Assembly (NCBI GenBank): GCA_023250795.1
Contig: JAHFAB010000054.1
Span: forward strand, 1 to 6,475
DNA length: 6,475 bases
DNA from: Bacteriovoracaceae bacterium
GTDB lineage: Bacteria > Bdellovibrionota > UBA1018
Direction of reading: 5' to 3'
Of the stretch, positions 6,010 through 6,475 are shown one piece after another. Every line of letters begins with the position of its first letter. Positions within the stretch are counted from its first letter, which is position 1. A program made the position numbers and the translations under genes. The notes beneath the pieces were generated by a model. The model was not told the DNA's origin. It saw only the letters and a list, made by a program, of their open reading frames with translations, and made no database searches.

Positions 6010-6475
6010 GGGGAAGCTAAACTCCTTTTTGCTTGTTTTCGTTCAATAAAGCGTTTGAGAGGTATATTGTTTGCATTGAGTTTTAGAGCTTGGCTCCAAG
6101 ATTTTATTGCTAATTCTGAGTTTCCAGTTCTATCTAAAAGTGTTCCCCTCATTTCGTAAAGTTTTGGATCGGTGGGGTAGAGTCGAATCATCTCGTCGAG
6201 CTCTAAAAGTGCGATCTCATATCTGTTTCTCTTATAGAGTTGTTTGATATGATCTAGTGCAGCCAAATAACTTCTGTCCCGATCTGGGGTTTGATCTTCG
6301 GCTGGTGAAAGACCAAGTTCAGTCTCTACTTCTTTTCTTTTGCCATCATCTGTGTAGGCATTTTTAGAGAGGCCATGGGTGATTTCTCGATCTGTCATGC
6401 TTGGATTTCTATCCTTATACTTTTCTTCTAATAATGTATCTTGATCTGGAACCGAGGCTAACCCTCGTGCTTCTT
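6006..6475 (-). CDS. TPR-repeat protein (5' partial)
   Basis: The frame is open to the right edge: 25 further sense codons precede the ATG at 6398. That ATG has only an AAGGA about 13 nt away, so the true start probably lies outside the window and what is seen is the C-terminal ~155 residues. No signal peptide is visible in this part. After a charged, probably disordered stretch come two tetratricopeptide repeats. Counting from that ATG, the first (~44-77) includes YKRNRYEIALLELDEMIRLYP and is followed by the second (~78-111, YEMRGTLLDRTGNSELAIKSW). The C-terminus is basic. TPRs are protein-interaction scaffolds. The stop overlaps the next ATG as ATGA, so this gene is translationally coupled to the FliF-FliG-like gene and is a candidate assembly factor or partner for it. 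The exact function is unknown. Confidence 0.8.
   Translation of the reverse strand, partial: EARGLASVPDQDTLLEEKYKDRNPSMTDREITHGLSKNAYTDDGKRKEVETELGLSPAEDQTPDRDRSYLAALDHIKQLYKRNRYEIALLELDEMIRLYPTDPKLYEMRGTLLDRTGNSELAIKSWSQALKLNANNIPLKRFIERKQAKRSLASP

Noticed and set aside
6396..6398. ATG at 6398 as the true start of the TPR gene
   Set aside because: The frame stays open to the window edge with plausible protein sequence, and the only purine-rich site is about 13 nt away. Treated as a 5'-partial gene instead.
1..6475. CRISPR arrays, tRNA/rRNA genes, insertion sequences, attachment sites
   Set aside because: No regularly spaced repeats, clover-leaf sequences, transposase frames or terminal repeats were seen. 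The window is almost entirely protein coding.

Overview
The window comes from an AT-rich Gram-negative bacterium. It shows signal peptides, an OmpA-type peptidoglycan-binding domain and a zinc-ribbon/SH3 envelope protein, and is nearly gap-free with strong AAGGAGG-type ribosome binding sites. The mix of a MotAB stator, an MJ0042-type zinc ribbon, a lone cyclic-nucleotide-binding protein and short TPR proteins resembles the Bdellovibrionota or other former deltaproteobacteria. That placement is an inference; no rRNA or other phylogenetic marker is present.

Layout. Positions 1-698 (+) hold the C-terminal part of a GT39/PMT-type membrane glycosyltransferase cut by the left edge. It converges on the rest of the window and its stop overlaps the opposing stop by 8 bp. 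Everything from 691 to the right edge is one minus-strand gene train, read right to left: a TPR protein cut by the right edge (6475-6006), a 763-residue FliF-FliG-like membrane protein (6009-3718), a cyclic-nucleotide-binding domain protein (3724-3215), MotA (3212-2430), MotB (2430-1639), and a zinc ribbon-TM-SH3b protein (1590-691). Junctions are 4 bp overlap, 7 bp overlap, 2 nt gap, 1 nt overlap (TAATG) and 48 nt gap. This looks like a single transcription unit whose promoter lies outside the window. There is no gene-free stretch over 50 bases.

How the genes may work together. MotA and MotB form a proton- or sodium-driven stator. The large protein looks like a natural covalent fusion of the membrane-ring protein (FliF-like: signal peptide, two duplicated Cys-x3-Cys periplasmic domains, TM, FliF-like C-tail) to the rotor protein FliG (N, middle and C domains). 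Stator and rotor therefore sit in one operon with no FliM/FliN, hook or rod genes in view. The FliM-binding EHPQ motif and the MFXF hinge are not conserved, and one of the classic torque-interface charges is changed. The cyclic-nucleotide sensor between rotor and stator could control the motor, while the zinc ribbon-SH3b and TPR proteins could be assembly or envelope partners. The main hypothesis is a dedicated, possibly non-flagellar or FliM-independent, rotary motor module.
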